This document shows positions 22,030 through 33,266 of a stretch of DNA of 64,000 bases, one piece after another. Each line of letters starts with the position of its first letter. Positions within the stretch are counted from its first letter, which is position 1. A program made the position numbers and the translations under genes. This DNA comes from Symbiodinium sp. CCMP2592 (taxonomy: Eukaryota; Sar; Dinophyceae; Suessiales; Symbiodiniaceae), in NCBI GenBank assembly GCA_905221615.1, contig CAJNDT010006202.1:598501-662500 (forward strand), in the 5' to 3' direction. The notes below the pieces were generated by a model, which made no database searches, was not told where the DNA came from, and saw only the letters and a program-made list of their open reading frames with translations.

Positions 22030-22194
22030 TAATCAGCCACTGCAATGGCCCTGGCAGTTCCGCTTCAGAGCCCGATTTAAGGTTCGAATTTAAGCTACAA
22101 AGCTTCCAGCTGCAAGCACCGCCAAAATGCCAGCCAACCTCCGCCCAACCCAAAGCGCAGAACCTGCAAGAGCCGAAAGCCTCATCTGCAAAAG
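22030..22194 (+). CDS. candidate exon, Gln/Pro/Ala-rich
   Basis: Open frame from acceptor TCTAG (22029) to a GTCTCA donor (22195). It reads EFKLQSFQLQAPPKCQPTS and NLQEPKASSAK. Low-complexity composition leaves doubt. Confidence 0.3.
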
Positions 22195-23143
22195 TCTCAG
22201 GGATCATCCCTAGTATTACTGATACTACTAACATGAATAGTATTACTATAGTTAGGATAGTTTCTTTTTTGACTATTTATTGTTTCTACCATTTTCATTA
22301 TTGGTTGTTCTTATTACTGTTATTATTTATCGGTGTTATTATCGAGATCTCCTGAAGCCGCAGCCATGGCCAATGGGGAGCGGCTTAAGCTGGAAGCCGC
22401 ACAGAACCGCCATCCGCAGGAATGGGTTTAGGGCTTAAGGTTTATAGGGTTTAGGGATCGGGTTTAGGATTCGCCAATCTCATCCCACGCACCATTGGGC
22501 CGGAAGCCTGTGGCGACGAGTTTTTGAAGATGTCAAGTCCGTGCACATCTGTGCAACTGCATGCAGACGTGGCACACGGCTAGAACAGAACCACAGAGCG
22601 GTGCTAGTGTGTGGCCATATCTCAGCATGTTGCCCCGTATGAAAAACCTTCATTTGTCTGTGTGCGCATGCCTGCACGGATGGACCGAGGTGTGTATGTA
22701 TGTTTGTATGTGTGTTTGTATGCAATTAATATATGTAGGTATATGCATTTGCGACCACATGGTTGCATGCATGTATGTATGTCACACATGCATGCATGTA
22801 CGACTGCCTGGTGTCATTCTCTTGCTTACTCGCCTGCTTGTTGCTCGCTCGCTTGCTTGAACCCATTTGGCGCATGCCACGATAAGATGTTCCTAGTGCG
22901 CCATTTGTTACGGCTTTTGCTGTGGCTCTCGGTTTGCCTTGGGGGTCCCCAGTAGTGTCGATTTGGGGGTGGTGCGCATGGTGATTGCAGGGGTAGAACC
23001 AGGTGTGAGGTATCGGGACTTAGCTCTGTGACTGAAGTGTTTGAGGACCCAATGCACTGAAACCTGGCTCAGCGTGTTCCATTTTTTGTTTAAAAGGCAC
23101 GTTAAATTTCGGCACATGTGGAGCTTTAAAGCCTTACCAAGAG

Positions 23144-24590
23144 GTGTTTGGAACGCATGACGCAGAACAGTCAAAGGCCGTCTTGCAGCCGTCAACAACA
23201 ATTTCCTTTGGAGCTGTTTGTCTTGATTCTCGCGCATCAACCCTGCCACCAGCCCTTGGAACGGAAACTATCGACCCCAAGAAAGGGAATAATTTCGTGC
23301 CCATGGCTTCTTTTCAACATGATCTACAATCTCCCTCAGCATTGGTAGTAAGTGGCCTCTGAGGTGTAGGGACTTGGGATGTGCATGACAGGGTTGGGTG
23401 GTTTCCCCTCGACTGCAACTGCTTTGGTTCTTTAACGGTTTAGGGTTCCCTAAACCCAAACCGAAGTTCCGGAGCAGGAGCTCGTGGCAGCAACCGACGC
23501 AGGCATGACTTGGGACATGTTCTGCAAGAAAGGAGCATCAATCGAGTTACCAGATCTTATACTGCACGCCAAAGTGCCCACATTGAACTGAAGAAGTTTG
23601 TAGAGACATTTTCAAACTTGTTTGTCTCAGGATCTGACTCCTGATTCGCAGACTGAATTATGTCATGGGTCGAGCTCCAGTTGTGGGGCACGAGCTGGAC
23701 AATGCGAGACTGTCGACTTCGGGTTTCCTGCATTCCATGCAGGCAGACATCATTATTAGGCTGGTCCTGTTCAGACTAGATTCAGCCAATCGTCTGCAGA
23801 CAACACAATACAGCGCAGTCATGCTTGTTGGGGCTTGGCTTTGGTCATTTTCGTGCACCGTGACAGGGACTATGTTTGCCCCCCGTCAGGGAGGCTTGGT
23901 GCCTTCCGAATTGACATCCGTCACCCACAAGAATGGAAGGGATGTTTTGCGCAGGCGCAAGGGCAGACTTTGCGGAGCGTTTTGCAGTATAGCAGTTGTT
24001 GCCGCTTGTAGGTGCTTTGCAACTGGTCAAAGCAGATGTGCCGACGCGAGGAACAAGCCACTTGCCCCCATAATTGCTTACACGTTGCAGGGGTGTTGGA
24101 AACATGCATGACCCATAAGCATGCATGGGTTCATGCTGTCGAACAGCTGGCAACAACGCCGCAATAGATGCTGGGATTCCCCTTTCTGAGCCTTGAGGAA
24201 CTACAAATGTGTTTCTTTGGAGTTCAACGGCAGGCCAACATGAAGCGTCGTGCGTTCTGTATGTCGGACAAGACTTATAAGATTGTCTGGAATACAGAAA
24301 CTGGGACTTGTGAAGCCTCCCACATCACGCAGCACCGCTGGGGCTCTCGAAATCAAATCAGTGTAGATTCGCCTATGTAAGCAAGAAAAACCCTTCACAG
24401 ACCAGAGACACTGCGGTCGATTCCACTTAGACTTCGGCTGTAGCTGAGGAATTCTGTTTCAGGCTTCTGCATGAATCAGCCGGAGAATTTTGCAGTGGCT
24501 GCTTTTGGCGTGTCGCATCTCAGGCATTCTGAGAATCAAGCGGCCCGGCTTCCACAAGGCGCGACCGATCCCAATCCCCCACAAGCCTAA
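23144..24590 (+). CDS. multi-exon unknown gene, 3' part
   Basis: Exon 23144-23347 has an acceptor ending AGAG and a consensus GTAAGT donor, phase 0 at both ends. It reads FGTHDAEQSKAVLQPSTTIS to QSPSALV. A second open stretch, 23657-about 23900, contains a likely TM segment (SAVMLVGAWLWSFSC). Exon 24168-24360 reads SLEELQMCFFGVQRQ, RRAFCMSDKTYKIVWN and ASHITQHRWGSRNQI, and ends one base into a codon at a GTGTAG donor. Exon 24463-24590 starts with two bases that complete a Ser codon and reads FCMNQPENFAVAAFGVSHL to stop TAA. A rival acceptor at 24521 gives a different basic reading. No family is recognised. Confidence 0.55.
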
Positions 24591-24728
24591 GTATGACGCT
24601 GTAGATAGGTTCCCCTACTCCAAAGCCTTACCGGTATCAAGGCTCGCCCGCAGGACAAATCAGAACTGGGTTAGGTAGTACTCCAAGCTGCAGGAAGCCT
24701 ATGTCGACGGATGGTCGGGCGGATAGTA

Positions 24729-24845
24729 GATGACAAATCGTCAAACATGTGAGGGTATCAGACTTGGACACCTGAGTGAAGTTGAACTTCGCTGCTTCGA
24801 GCTTTATGCCACCAACGCCAAACCCTCTACTCTGTACTAGTAGAG
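24729..24845 (+). CDS. short ORF/exon candidate
   Basis: ATG 24729 to TAG 24843. Reads LGHLSEVELRCFELYATNAK and has a GTACTA donor just before the stop. Could be an exon of the gene that follows. Confidence 0.33.
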
Positions 24846-24887
24846 CCTCGTCTCAGACCTATAGCATTCGGCTGTGGGGACACGCAG

Positions 24888-25077
24888 GCCGCTGACACTG
24901 CAAAGAAGTGGCAGACCATGGAGGACGACTGGGATCCAGCCATGGCGACTTGGCGGCTTTGGCAACCCCTTAGGAGAGGGACCTCGTTCAAAAGTTTAGC
25001 AAGCTGGTGAAGCTCCGTTTTTACTTCGGTGTGTGGGAAAGCCCCGACCTGTGTTCCCAGCTGAGGCGCAGGCCGAT
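24888..25077 (+). CDS. exon region with a frame switch
   Basis: From acceptor CACGCAG the first frame reads AADTAKKWQTMEDDWDPAMA then TWRLWQP. From 24974 (after CCTTAG) a different frame reads ERDLVQKFSKLVKLRFYFGV then WESPDLCSQL. Both parts are strongly protein-like, but they overlap and differ in frame, with no room for an intron. Either one is spurious, the first exon ends much earlier, or there is a frameshift mutation. Confidence 0.45.
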
Positions 25078-25216
25078 GTAGGCTTTGGAGTCATGCAGGT
25101 GGCCAGTAATCATAGCTAGACTCTTACATGGAACACATGGCATGCGATACATGATAGGTGTGATGCGAGCTTCGCCGACCTCGTTTGACATCATAAGTCA
25201 TCACCTTTAATCGTAG

Positions 25217-25373
25217 GTTCGTCCTAGCCAGGCGGGAGGCAAAAATCGTGAGAAGGCTCTGCGGGCTCGAAAGACTTTCTGGCTTTCTCGCCAAACCCAA
25301 CAGTTTGTCACATCAGGTGCGCTTCTTTTCGCGCTGCTACCTCGGCTGCCTGCACGAGCCGTTCAGGGCATAG
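25217..25373 (+). CDS. exon, basic unknown protein
   Basis: Acceptor ATCGTAG with G first. Reads FVLARREAKIVRRLCGLERL then SGFLAKPNSLSHQ. A GTGCGC donor lies after the HQ codons (25317), and otherwise the frame stops at TAG 25371. Unknown family. Confidence 0.5.
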
Positions 25374-25377
25374 ACAG

Positions 25378-25595
25378 GAAAAGACCGGAAAGGTCATCTT
25401 GCAAACGATACTCGTACGTGCAGCTGCAGAAGTGGGTACCCCAAAGGGGCGCCACTGCACCACTAATTGGGCATAGTCAGCTCGCCCGGTGCATTCAGCT
25501 GCCGAGCGGCAGTGACACAGAGCTTTCGCAAATGTTTCGGATAAGGAAAGTTAGACCGCCTCAGCTCGAGATCTACTGCCCTACACTGCCCTAGA
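25378..25595 (+). CDS. weak exon region, competing frames
   Basis: One + frame stays open for about 72 codons (contains HSQLARCIQLPSGSDTELSQ). Two other + frames are also protein-like in their first part. Exon limits cannot be fixed. Confidence 0.25.
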
Positions 25596-25804
25596 TAGAC
25601 TTAGGCTGTTTTGTGGCGTTGTGCAAATTTTCGTTTAGTAGGCGCAGAAGTGGCAAACCTCCATGCCGACAGCGTCGAAGCAGACGTCGATGACAGATGC
25701 TGACAGTACCCGGAGACTCCCACAGCTCTTATTAGTCAGGGGTCCGGATGAAGGAGTCCCCTGCAAGTGTAGGCACGACTGCATTCAATACACCTTGCTA
25801 TGAG

Positions 25805-25912
25805 GTCTCTTAAAGAAGTTCGGAGTCTTTGGGTCCCAGAGCGGAGTTCGAGGAAACAAGCTGCAACTTTGGAGTGCATGTCTTTCGTGGAAGGCACGGT
25901 TCTGAACACAGG
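25805..25912 (+). CDS. isolated exon, unknown protein
   Basis: Acceptor CTATGAG with G first and a GTTGAG donor, ending two bases into a codon. Reads SLKEVRSLWVPERSSRKQAA then TLECMSFVEGTVLNTG. A longer + ORF in another frame (25829-26101) overlaps and is less convincing in its first half. Confidence 0.4.
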
Positions 25913-26753
25913 GTTGAGGCGTCATCAAGCATTTCTGTTCTGATGGCCGCAAGCATGGTTCCTTTGGGGTTACTGCGGCTAGCAAGATGGCAGTGTGAAA
26001 AGTATCTGGACTGTTTCGTTCATCTTGTCACCGCCATTTGTCACCGAGCCATGCCTTGTTGGTACACACTTCTGCAAGCCTTCTGCTCACACACGGCTTG
26101 AAGTTGCTGTTGTCTAGGTCCTAGGTACTTTTAAACTTCTATCCTTTGGTTTCGGAGCCTGTTGCGCGGATCGTTTTCACCCTACGTGGATGCTCGACGT
26201 TTGTGCGAAGCTATGCTCCTCCAGACCCGAAGTTGCCTGCGATTGAGAGCCAGGGCCTGAACCCGAAGCCAAGTTGTCCTATACTTACTGGGTGCCAGGG
26301 GTCACCCAAGTCACCCAAGGCCTTGTGTGCTCCTCTTGCGGTGTGGAAAATCCCCATCCGGCCTGTACGGGTGCTTTAGTAAAGCCGAGTCTTGTCATTG
26401 GCAGCCGCAGGTCTCATGCTACCCAAACTACTGTTTATCTAGAGTGTACTAGGTCCGACGTAAGTTTCCCACAGACTTCGTAGACCCGAAGACCTACACC
26501 GTGCGACGCCACCACAGTCACATCTTTTTCATCCTTCCGCCTGCCAGGCCTCGAATCTCTACATCATCGGTGCCTCGGAGACTAAGAGTGACTGCACAAT
26601 TCCCTGTTGATCTTCTTGCACTTCCTGCTTAATTTTGGGTGCAGGCTTGAAGCAGATCTTGTGGAGCCGTAAGCCAGCAGAGAATACAAGTTCAGAGATG
26701 TAGAGACACATACGCGCACAAGGAGCCGTCTAATGTAAACATCATCTTCCAAG

Positions 26754-27077
26754 GATCTACGAGGCTTGGCTTTGTCAAAGCACTTTGAAGGTGGCGGTGG
26801 CCTCGTTGCAGAGTTTGAGAAGCTTGGCTTCTGTTGCCACGGCGGTCCCACTGAGGACCCGGGTTTCAGCGCTGGGGAGGAGTGTGGGCGGATTCGCTGG
26901 CTGACACTAAGAGCCCAGCTGCAAAAAAAAGTTCCCCAACGCGTCCTTTGTTCTCTGAAGCTTGTGGAGGCACCCGGGGAACCGGAGAGCCTTAAGAACA
27001 GAAGGACCCATAATCGCTTGCTGTCATAGGACGAAGAGCGCTTCAGCGAGGACGGTTTCAAGGCTCTGGCCGAAGAG
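26754..27077 (+). CDS. two exons, possible leucine-rich-like protein
   Basis: Exon 26754 to about 26920 (acceptor CTTCCAAG, phase 0) reads LRGLALSKHFEGGGGLVAEF, EKLGFCCHGG and ECGRIRWLTLRAQL; an A8 run follows. Exon 27030-27077 (acceptor GTCATAG, GTTGCT donor, phase 0 at both ends) reads DEERFSEDGFKALAEE. The GFKALAEE block recalls ribonuclease-inhibitor-type leucine-rich repeats, a weak resemblance. The - strand ORF of 159 codons here is basic/Ser-rich and taken as a shadow. Confidence 0.48.
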
Positions 27078-27395
27078 GTTGCTGCAACACGTCCGACGGC
27101 CCAGTGTAGATGTGTGGTGCTGCTCCGATTTTTAGGTCTCTATAAGGCTTTAAGGCAACCCTAAGCCGGAGCACCCCCCCCTTTTCGCACAACTTGTTGT
27201 AACACACCTTGCTTTGCATGAGCACTGGATGCCGAGACAATTACATAATGCAACCAGTGGTCGAAGTAACTCATGAATGATCATGCAATATAGCAACCCT
27301 CCCAGTTGTAGCAACCAAAATCCATGACAATAGCACTCACAACCAGTGTAGTGGTTTCATTAACTGTTGTCGAGAATAAAGAATAATTATAGACC

Positions 27396-27545
27396 ATGCT
27401 GGCTCTAACCGTGAAAACAGCGATTAGCTGTGCACCGTGGTTCGTGCAGTGTGCCCGAAAGACTAGAGGCTTCGATGGCGTGGTGATTGGATGGGACACT
27501 GCCATCACGTACTACAAGATTACAAAGAGTGCCCGCCTTGGCTGA
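27396..27545 (+). CDS. 49-residue ORF with a GVVIGWD motif
   Basis: ATG 27396 to TGA 27543. The central FDGVVIGWDTAITYYK recalls the beta-strand signature of YccV/HspQ-type hemimethylated-DNA-binding domains (GVI.GWD), but the ORF is shorter than that domain. It could be one exon of a larger gene or a chance match. Confidence 0.35.
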   Translation: MLALTVKTAISCAPWFVQCARKTRGFDGVVIGWDTAITYYKITKSARLG

Positions 27546-27916
27546 GTTTTCAGCTGTCCCGTGCAGTTGTGACCGGAATCGCTGGGAAGAGGGTGCAGAC
27601 CCTGAGCCATCGAAGCCCTGTAGCTTTAAGCCTTAAGCCCCAAACCGGAGGAAGAAACGCTAAGGTGCCCTCGTCTTCCAACTCCATCCTGAGCCCGGGC
27701 CTTGGTCAAGGACTTTCCATTACAGGTTTGATTACTTTATCGGGGCTTAAAAGTTGCCTATAAGGTTCCTAGGGTTCCTTTAAAGGGTCTATAAGGCTGT
27801 AAGGGTTACTCTAATTAGGGTTTTGAGACGGGTGTCAGGCACAAGCCCTCATGAAACCCCGACATCTCCAGACCGCCGGGCGGGTCGCGGAGCGCAGGGA
27901 GAGAAACCAAAATACA

Positions 27917-28003
<87 letters not shown>

Positions 28004-28015
28004 GTAACATGTGCA
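27917..28015. repeat. CT microsatellite followed by TA
   Basis: Nearly pure TC run (27918-27988) passing into TATA. Confidence 0.9.
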
Positions 28016-28359
28016 TTTATGCATACATATGTCATATACACATACTTATGTGAATACACCCCCACATGTTACCTGTATGTGTGAATGTATAAACATACAT
28101 CTCTCTCCATATATCTCCATATATATATATATATGTATATATGCACATACACACTTCTGCTTACGCATGTAGTATGCGCACACTTGCTTGTATCCGCTGT
28201 GTCCTCGGGAAGGGATGGTGCTACCGTTGCACCACATTGTTGAGCCCAGTCGCGCGTAAGAAGCAGACCATAATTTAGAGATCGAAACAAATTCCTTAGT
28301 ACCTGTTCCCTACGCCCTACATAAGAAGACAGTACAATTGACCCCCAAACGCTGTTAAA

Positions 28360-28443
28360 ATGGTTAAGGCTCCTGTACTATCGCCCTTCCTAGGCCGCAT
28401 AGAAGTAAAGAGCAAGCAAAAAGAGGATGTTGATGCGGCCTAA
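28360..28443 (+). CDS. short ATG-started exon candidate
   Basis: ATG 28360 reads MVKAPVLSPFLGRIE, then a GTAAAG donor at 28405. If unspliced it continues to stop TAA 28441. It could be the first exon of the model starting at 28771, although phases do not match directly. Confidence 0.33.
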   Translation: MVKAPVLSPFLGRIEVKSKQKEDVDAA

Positions 28444-28770
28444 AAAGGGGCCTGAATAAATATCTACAGCAGTTTGTCCCAGGACTTTCATCGCGCAAGC
28501 CCGAGACAGATCGTGCAATATGGTCATTCCTACTCCGAGTAACACGTGAGTTTGGGATTGATGCTTGTGAAGTCACGGTTTGGGGTTATGGGCTTTGAAG
28601 TGAACTTGTCATGAAGGTGTTTCTTCTATGCTACGAACGATGATCCTGCGGACCGAGTGGGCAGGCTGGTTGGAATGGAAGCACTGTCAGTAATATTCGT
28701 CTTGACATCTTTAAAGGGCATCTCATAGCATGCTTAGTTGCAGTAGTGTCTACTTGTGTGTTTCTGCCAG

Positions 28771-30984
28771 GATTGCCTCTGTGCTGTTTCAGTCCTCAGC
28801 TGCTCTCCAACGAATGCTTTTGGCTCTAGCAGAGCGCGGCCACTACGGCGTTGTCCTGTTGGCCCCAGCTATCACAGCAGCGCAAGGTGCAGGACATGAT
28901 TTTAGAATTTTGATCAGGGGTTGCATATTTCCGACATCGCCCCTAAATGCTTGGATCAAGCAACTCTTCCCCTGTTGCGACACTGACAAGGGCTGCTGCC
29001 TTTAATCCCAACCTGGAGATTTTTTGAGCGTTACGATGGCAGTCCAGAATCGTTCGAATTCTAGGGTTCAAAAATCTTGCCCGTCCCAGTCTACAGAAGC
29101 TTGACTTTTCTGAATTCGGGTTTTGGGGATATACTGCACAACAGACCTCAGCAAAATGGTAGAGTCCCGAGGCACCTATAGTTCAGTCTCAGATTTTGCT
29201 CCACAGCCCCACAGCCCTTCAACTCAGAGGCTTGGAGACCCTTTTGTATCCCAATAAAGCTTGTGCGGCATAATTCCATCGTTCATGGCATGTTTCGAGT
29301 CGCAGAGTCGGTTCCTAGAAGCTGAGTTTACAAGATGTAGAGGGCGAGGAGAGTTCGAGGGCGTTCGACCTTGCATATTTCTTTTCGTTGGCGTTACAGT
29401 GGTCACGATATAGGTACTTGAGCGCCAAGGTATGTACTATGTGAGTACATGGACCCTTCGGGATACTGGGTAGCATTCTTCAAGCCGCGTACTAGCTGGT
29501 CAGCTAGTCTACTGGTGCATCTAGAATCATGCTATATACTCTCAAGTCCGTATGGGGGTTTGATCGCGTTATGGGGCACCAGCTTTGGATGTCAGGGAAG
29601 AGTTGGAGGTCGAATTCCTCAAGCATGACGAGTGCGTCCTCGCATTCAGGGTGTTTGGCTTATAGGGTCCTTAAACCCCGAAGTCACACAGGCACCCGAC
29701 TGCAGCTATGGAGCTACTCGGAGTGTTGTGAGTCTATCTCTGTGGTGAACTTTCTATGGTTTCTTCGAGCGTGAAGGAGGTGCCGAATTCCGTTGCTTCA
29801 TGGAAAGACTGGCATCTGTACTCTACAATTCCAACACTCGAACTGTGTTTACATTGTTTTGGCATGGCCTTGGTCATTCGAGCGATTTCGAGTCGCATTC
29901 TGATGTGTTTAGGGGTGCAAGTTGCTTTGTCCTTGTAGCGTGTTGGGTGGGACAAAGGACAGTTAGAGTTAGAGTACTGCGTTTGTTCTCACCCTTCTCC
30001 CAACTGCGCCGTCGTCTATTCGACGAGGTTTGTCATCAAGCTTTCCTTCGGCAGCGACGTTCGTCGCAAGCGGTTCACATCCGCAGCTTGCCTCGCATGC
30101 AGACCGACTTTGTGCGGACAGCTGCCCTCAGGCGAGCAAAGCAAGAACCGATGACCATCACCCCCACACAAACGCACAACTCCCTAATCTCAACCCTAAA
30201 ACCCTAAACCTTAAAACCTGTCGAAAACCTTATAATTTTCAAAAAACTAAGGCCTAAAGCCCTAAACCCTAAACTTAGGCCCTAAACCCCAAACTCTAAA
30301 GTCAACTTGCTTGTGCTGCGAACACCGGGAAACCTCGGCAACTGCAGAGCCTCGCCACTACGTCGCATTTCTCCTTCCTTTAAAGGGGTCTATATAACGG
30401 CTACTATAAGGGATATGTAATGATGGAGTTCTATAACGCATCTATACATAAGAGAGTTTTGCAAGGGATCTATAATATGTAGAGTTCTATAGTATACCCA
30501 TGCCAAGGTCTCCGACGTGGCCTAGCTGAAAGAATGCCGCTCTCGGTTTCCGGGTCTGGGAGCTTGTAACTTATAAGGCTGTCAATTCAAGGTGTCTCAG
30601 TCCCGCCTTGGAAGCCTTGGGTGGAAGTCGCGCAGAAGAGCTCTTTCGATATACGACTGAGATGTATTGAGGGACGTTGTGCTGTAGCCTTGAAGGGAGT
30701 CAAACAAAGAAGTGAAGCTTTACAGTGTTACGTAGTTTAGGTGTTGCGAAAAGCTTTCTTTTTCGGGTGCAGAATTGTCTTTTGCTGGAACCTGGCCTCC
30801 TTGGATAAGACCTGTAACAATGCCATTGGCTTTGAAGCCAGTTTCTCTCCAACAGTGCGAACACTCTATGCCTAAACCTTATAAACCCGAGACTTTCCCA
30901 GAGGTGTCGTACCAAGTCATCAAGGACACGGCCCAGGCATGCTTTGACCTTTCAGACCTCATCATGAAGTACCAGGCCGGTCCA
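28771..30984 (+). CDS. spliced unknown gene, two in-phase exons
   Basis: Exon 28771-28886 (acceptor CTGCCAG, donor GTGCAG) reads ASVLFQSSAALQRMLLALAE then RGHYGVVLLAPAITAAQ. Exon 30902-30984 (acceptor TTCCCAG, donor GTGTGA) starts with two bases that complete a Glu codon and reads VSYQVIKDTAQACFDLSDLI then MKYQAGP. The join is in phase and makes a continuous helical protein. The 2-kb intron may hide another exon (29781-29940). Unknown family. Confidence 0.58.
29781..29940 (+). CDS. exon candidate
   Basis: Open + frame reading FRCFMERLASVLYNSNTRTV then FTLFWHGLGHSSDF; acceptor GTGAAG at 29780. The downstream limit is unclear: the frame stays open past 30100 but becomes basic. The - strand is also open. 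Confidence 0.38.
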
Positions 30985-31980
30985 GTGTGAGGGAATCCAG
31001 GGCAACTTCGTATATTGTATTGTTGGTATTGTAGTGTTGCTATTGCGCTTCTTCGTTATTCTTAAGATTTTGTTGCTTTCGAATATTTTTCATGGTTGTT
31101 ATTGCGATTCGTCTGTACGGTCTTTACGATTAAAGTTTTGTTGTTCTAGTTCTAGGGTAGTGTTTGAAATACCTCGTTCGGAGAACTTCGAGGCAGAGGC
31201 GTTGCCGTGAGTCGTGTTCTTGCAGCACTACCGTTTCTGTTGCAGCCTGATACACCGAAGCCTCGACTTCGCTTTGCAGGTGTATATACGGTCTCAGACA
31301 CAAGTCACAGCACAGCGTTCTCAACGAAGCACCTTCACATACGATTGCACCCACAACGACGCGAGACTGTACCATGCAGTGCTTTGTTTGTCCGCCCAAG
31401 CAGTTATATTCTTCAGCCTGCAATGAATCCCCTCCCGAAGCCTTGTCATGTCGATTGTATATACAGCATACGGCAGTGCTTGCATGCCTTTCGGCCAGGA
31501 CGAGGAGGGCGATTGGCCTTGCTCCCAGCGTGCTAGGAGTTTTGGGGTTAAGAAAGTGCACTGACCACCGCGATGACAGCTGCTTTGGCTTCATTGCGGT
31601 GGTCTTGAGCATCGCGACCACACATACAGCAAAACAGGCACCCGCTGCATCATTATCGTCTTCAGCCTCATGCTCATTGTCAAGTTTCTCATCACGGTCG
31701 CCACCAAGACGTCTATTATCATCTTGTCATTTTTATTGTTCTTCTTCTTTGACTTCACTAGCGACGTCTGCAGCGTTCTTCATGAAAGCATTTCGATTAG
31801 TATCGCGTCGAGTTGTCGGTGTGATTGTCATGGTTCGACTATTTGTGGGACGTGCGATGACATGAGGCTTGGAAGGACGCGATTGATTAAGGCTATCTAG
31901 GGTTCTCGTTGTAGGATGGTTTAGAGCCTTCATGGAGGTTCACTGGATCAAGTTTCCGGTTTGCACCTCTGGAGTTTCAG

Positions 31981-32155
31981 GATTTGGGGGGTTTCATCAT
32001 GGCATGTTATACCTCTCACCGCTTTGGCCTTGTTCATGCGAGTCGGTAGCTTCGCACCTTTGGCTGTGGTTCCAGATGAAACTATTGCAAATGCGCAGGA
32101 TGCCGTAAGATCCTTGCAATCCAGAGGGCTTTGCATAGTACATCTGAAGCTCTAG
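31981..32155 (+). CDS. exon, unknown protein
   Basis: Acceptor TTTCAG. The frame reads SSWHVIPLTALALFMRVGSF, then APLAVVPDETIANAQDA, where a consensus GTAAGA donor lies at 32105. If unspliced it ends in QSRGLCIVHLKL with stop TAG 32153. A rival frame in the first 60 bases (DLGGFIMACYTSHRFGL) would be in phase with exon 30902-30984. Confidence 0.48.
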
Positions 32156-32279
32156 ATGGCAAGGTTTGCACGGCAGCCTTGTATCTACTTGCTTAAGTGT
32201 GCCCTAGAGTCCTAGAGCCTACACTGTATCGGAACCCTTGTACCGTGTTACAGTAGCACTGTAGCACGCAATATACGGG

Positions 32280-32392
32280 CCTTAGTAATAGTTACAATAG
32301 GGTTTGGGGCCCATTGAACTATAAATCTTGTATAAGGAAACCCCCGAAATAGTATTGGTAATTATTTAGGCCCCTATAGTACCTCCTGCAAG
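32280..32392. repeat. dispersed AT-rich repeat copy
   Basis: Contains CAATAGGGTTTGGGGCCC, TAATTATTTAGGCCCCTATA and related words of the family described at 3140-3310. Confidence 0.55.
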
Positions 32393-32786
32393 AGACGAAG
32401 CCCCAAGGTGCACACTTACGCCCGCCACACTCCCGGATGCGCTGGACCTCGCAGGGGCCGCATGTCCGAATTGATAAAAGAAGCGTGCACAGGGTTCGAA
32501 TTCTGGATTTAGGTCTTAGAACTGTGGGTTTCTGGTGAGAGGAATTGGCTTGGCAAGAGTTTGGGGTTTCTGGTTCAGAGGTTCGCCCTTAAGGGAAGCT
32601 GGTTGAATAAATACACCAACAAGGGGAACCATTCTGCATAGAGGCGCCCTTTACGGCTGTCGTTCGGATTCGCAAAGCTGCGCCCTCACCGGGCACCGCG
32701 TGATATCGGAAACTTGGAGTTGGGCTTCCGACAACACTTGGGCCGACCGTCGGATCGCCTGTCTCTCCGCATACCCCCTACTGTAG

Positions 32787-33110
32787 GGGGGGGGCTTTCT
32801 AGAAGCCTACAGGAAGGCCAACACAGCCGTGAAGTACAGCCACTTCTTCACCCTGAAGCCCTCCAGAATGCTCAACCTCATGACCCCTGAAATTCATACC
32901 CGATATGGGTTCATTGTGGTGCTCCACGCCTTTGTCCAACAAACTCAAGCCACAAGATACAACAATGAAGGGCCACAAAACCCTGAGGAAGTTGAAGTTA
33001 TGGGTCTCCGAGGCTCAGAGTATTCTCCGCTTGGAGATCTGCGGAGATGGAGGCCGCAGGGGGGCCTGCCGTTTACGGTACTACGCAGATCCGGTAACAT
33101 AGTAGCTAGA
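32787..33110 (+). CDS. exon(s), conserved-looking unknown protein
   Basis: From acceptor CTGTAG the frame reads FLEAYRKANTAVKYSHFFTL, KPSRMLNLMTPEIHTRYGFI and VVLHAFVQQTQATRYNN. After about 32985 a second frame is equally protein-like (LKLWVSEAQSILRLEICGD, RLRYYADP followed by a GTAACA donor). A splice or frame change therefore probably lies between 32950 and 33000. The first part looks strongly constrained but I do not recognise it. Confidence 0.55.
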
Positions 33111-33266
33111 TTGATAAGCAAGGCCACTCTTGAGGCAACCCCAGTTGGGGCACTTGCACTTCAAGTTTGCTCCTCTCCTGATGCTTCTAGGAATCAAGGA
33201 TTTACCGCTAATGGTGGTTTTTTAGGCATTGTTTGCTGGATTGAATTCGTACTAGATGTGAGCTGA

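Noticed and set aside
31130..31621. 163-codon - strand ORF and overlapping + ORFs
   Set aside because: Three frames are open at once, which suggests a stop-poor composition; none has splice support.
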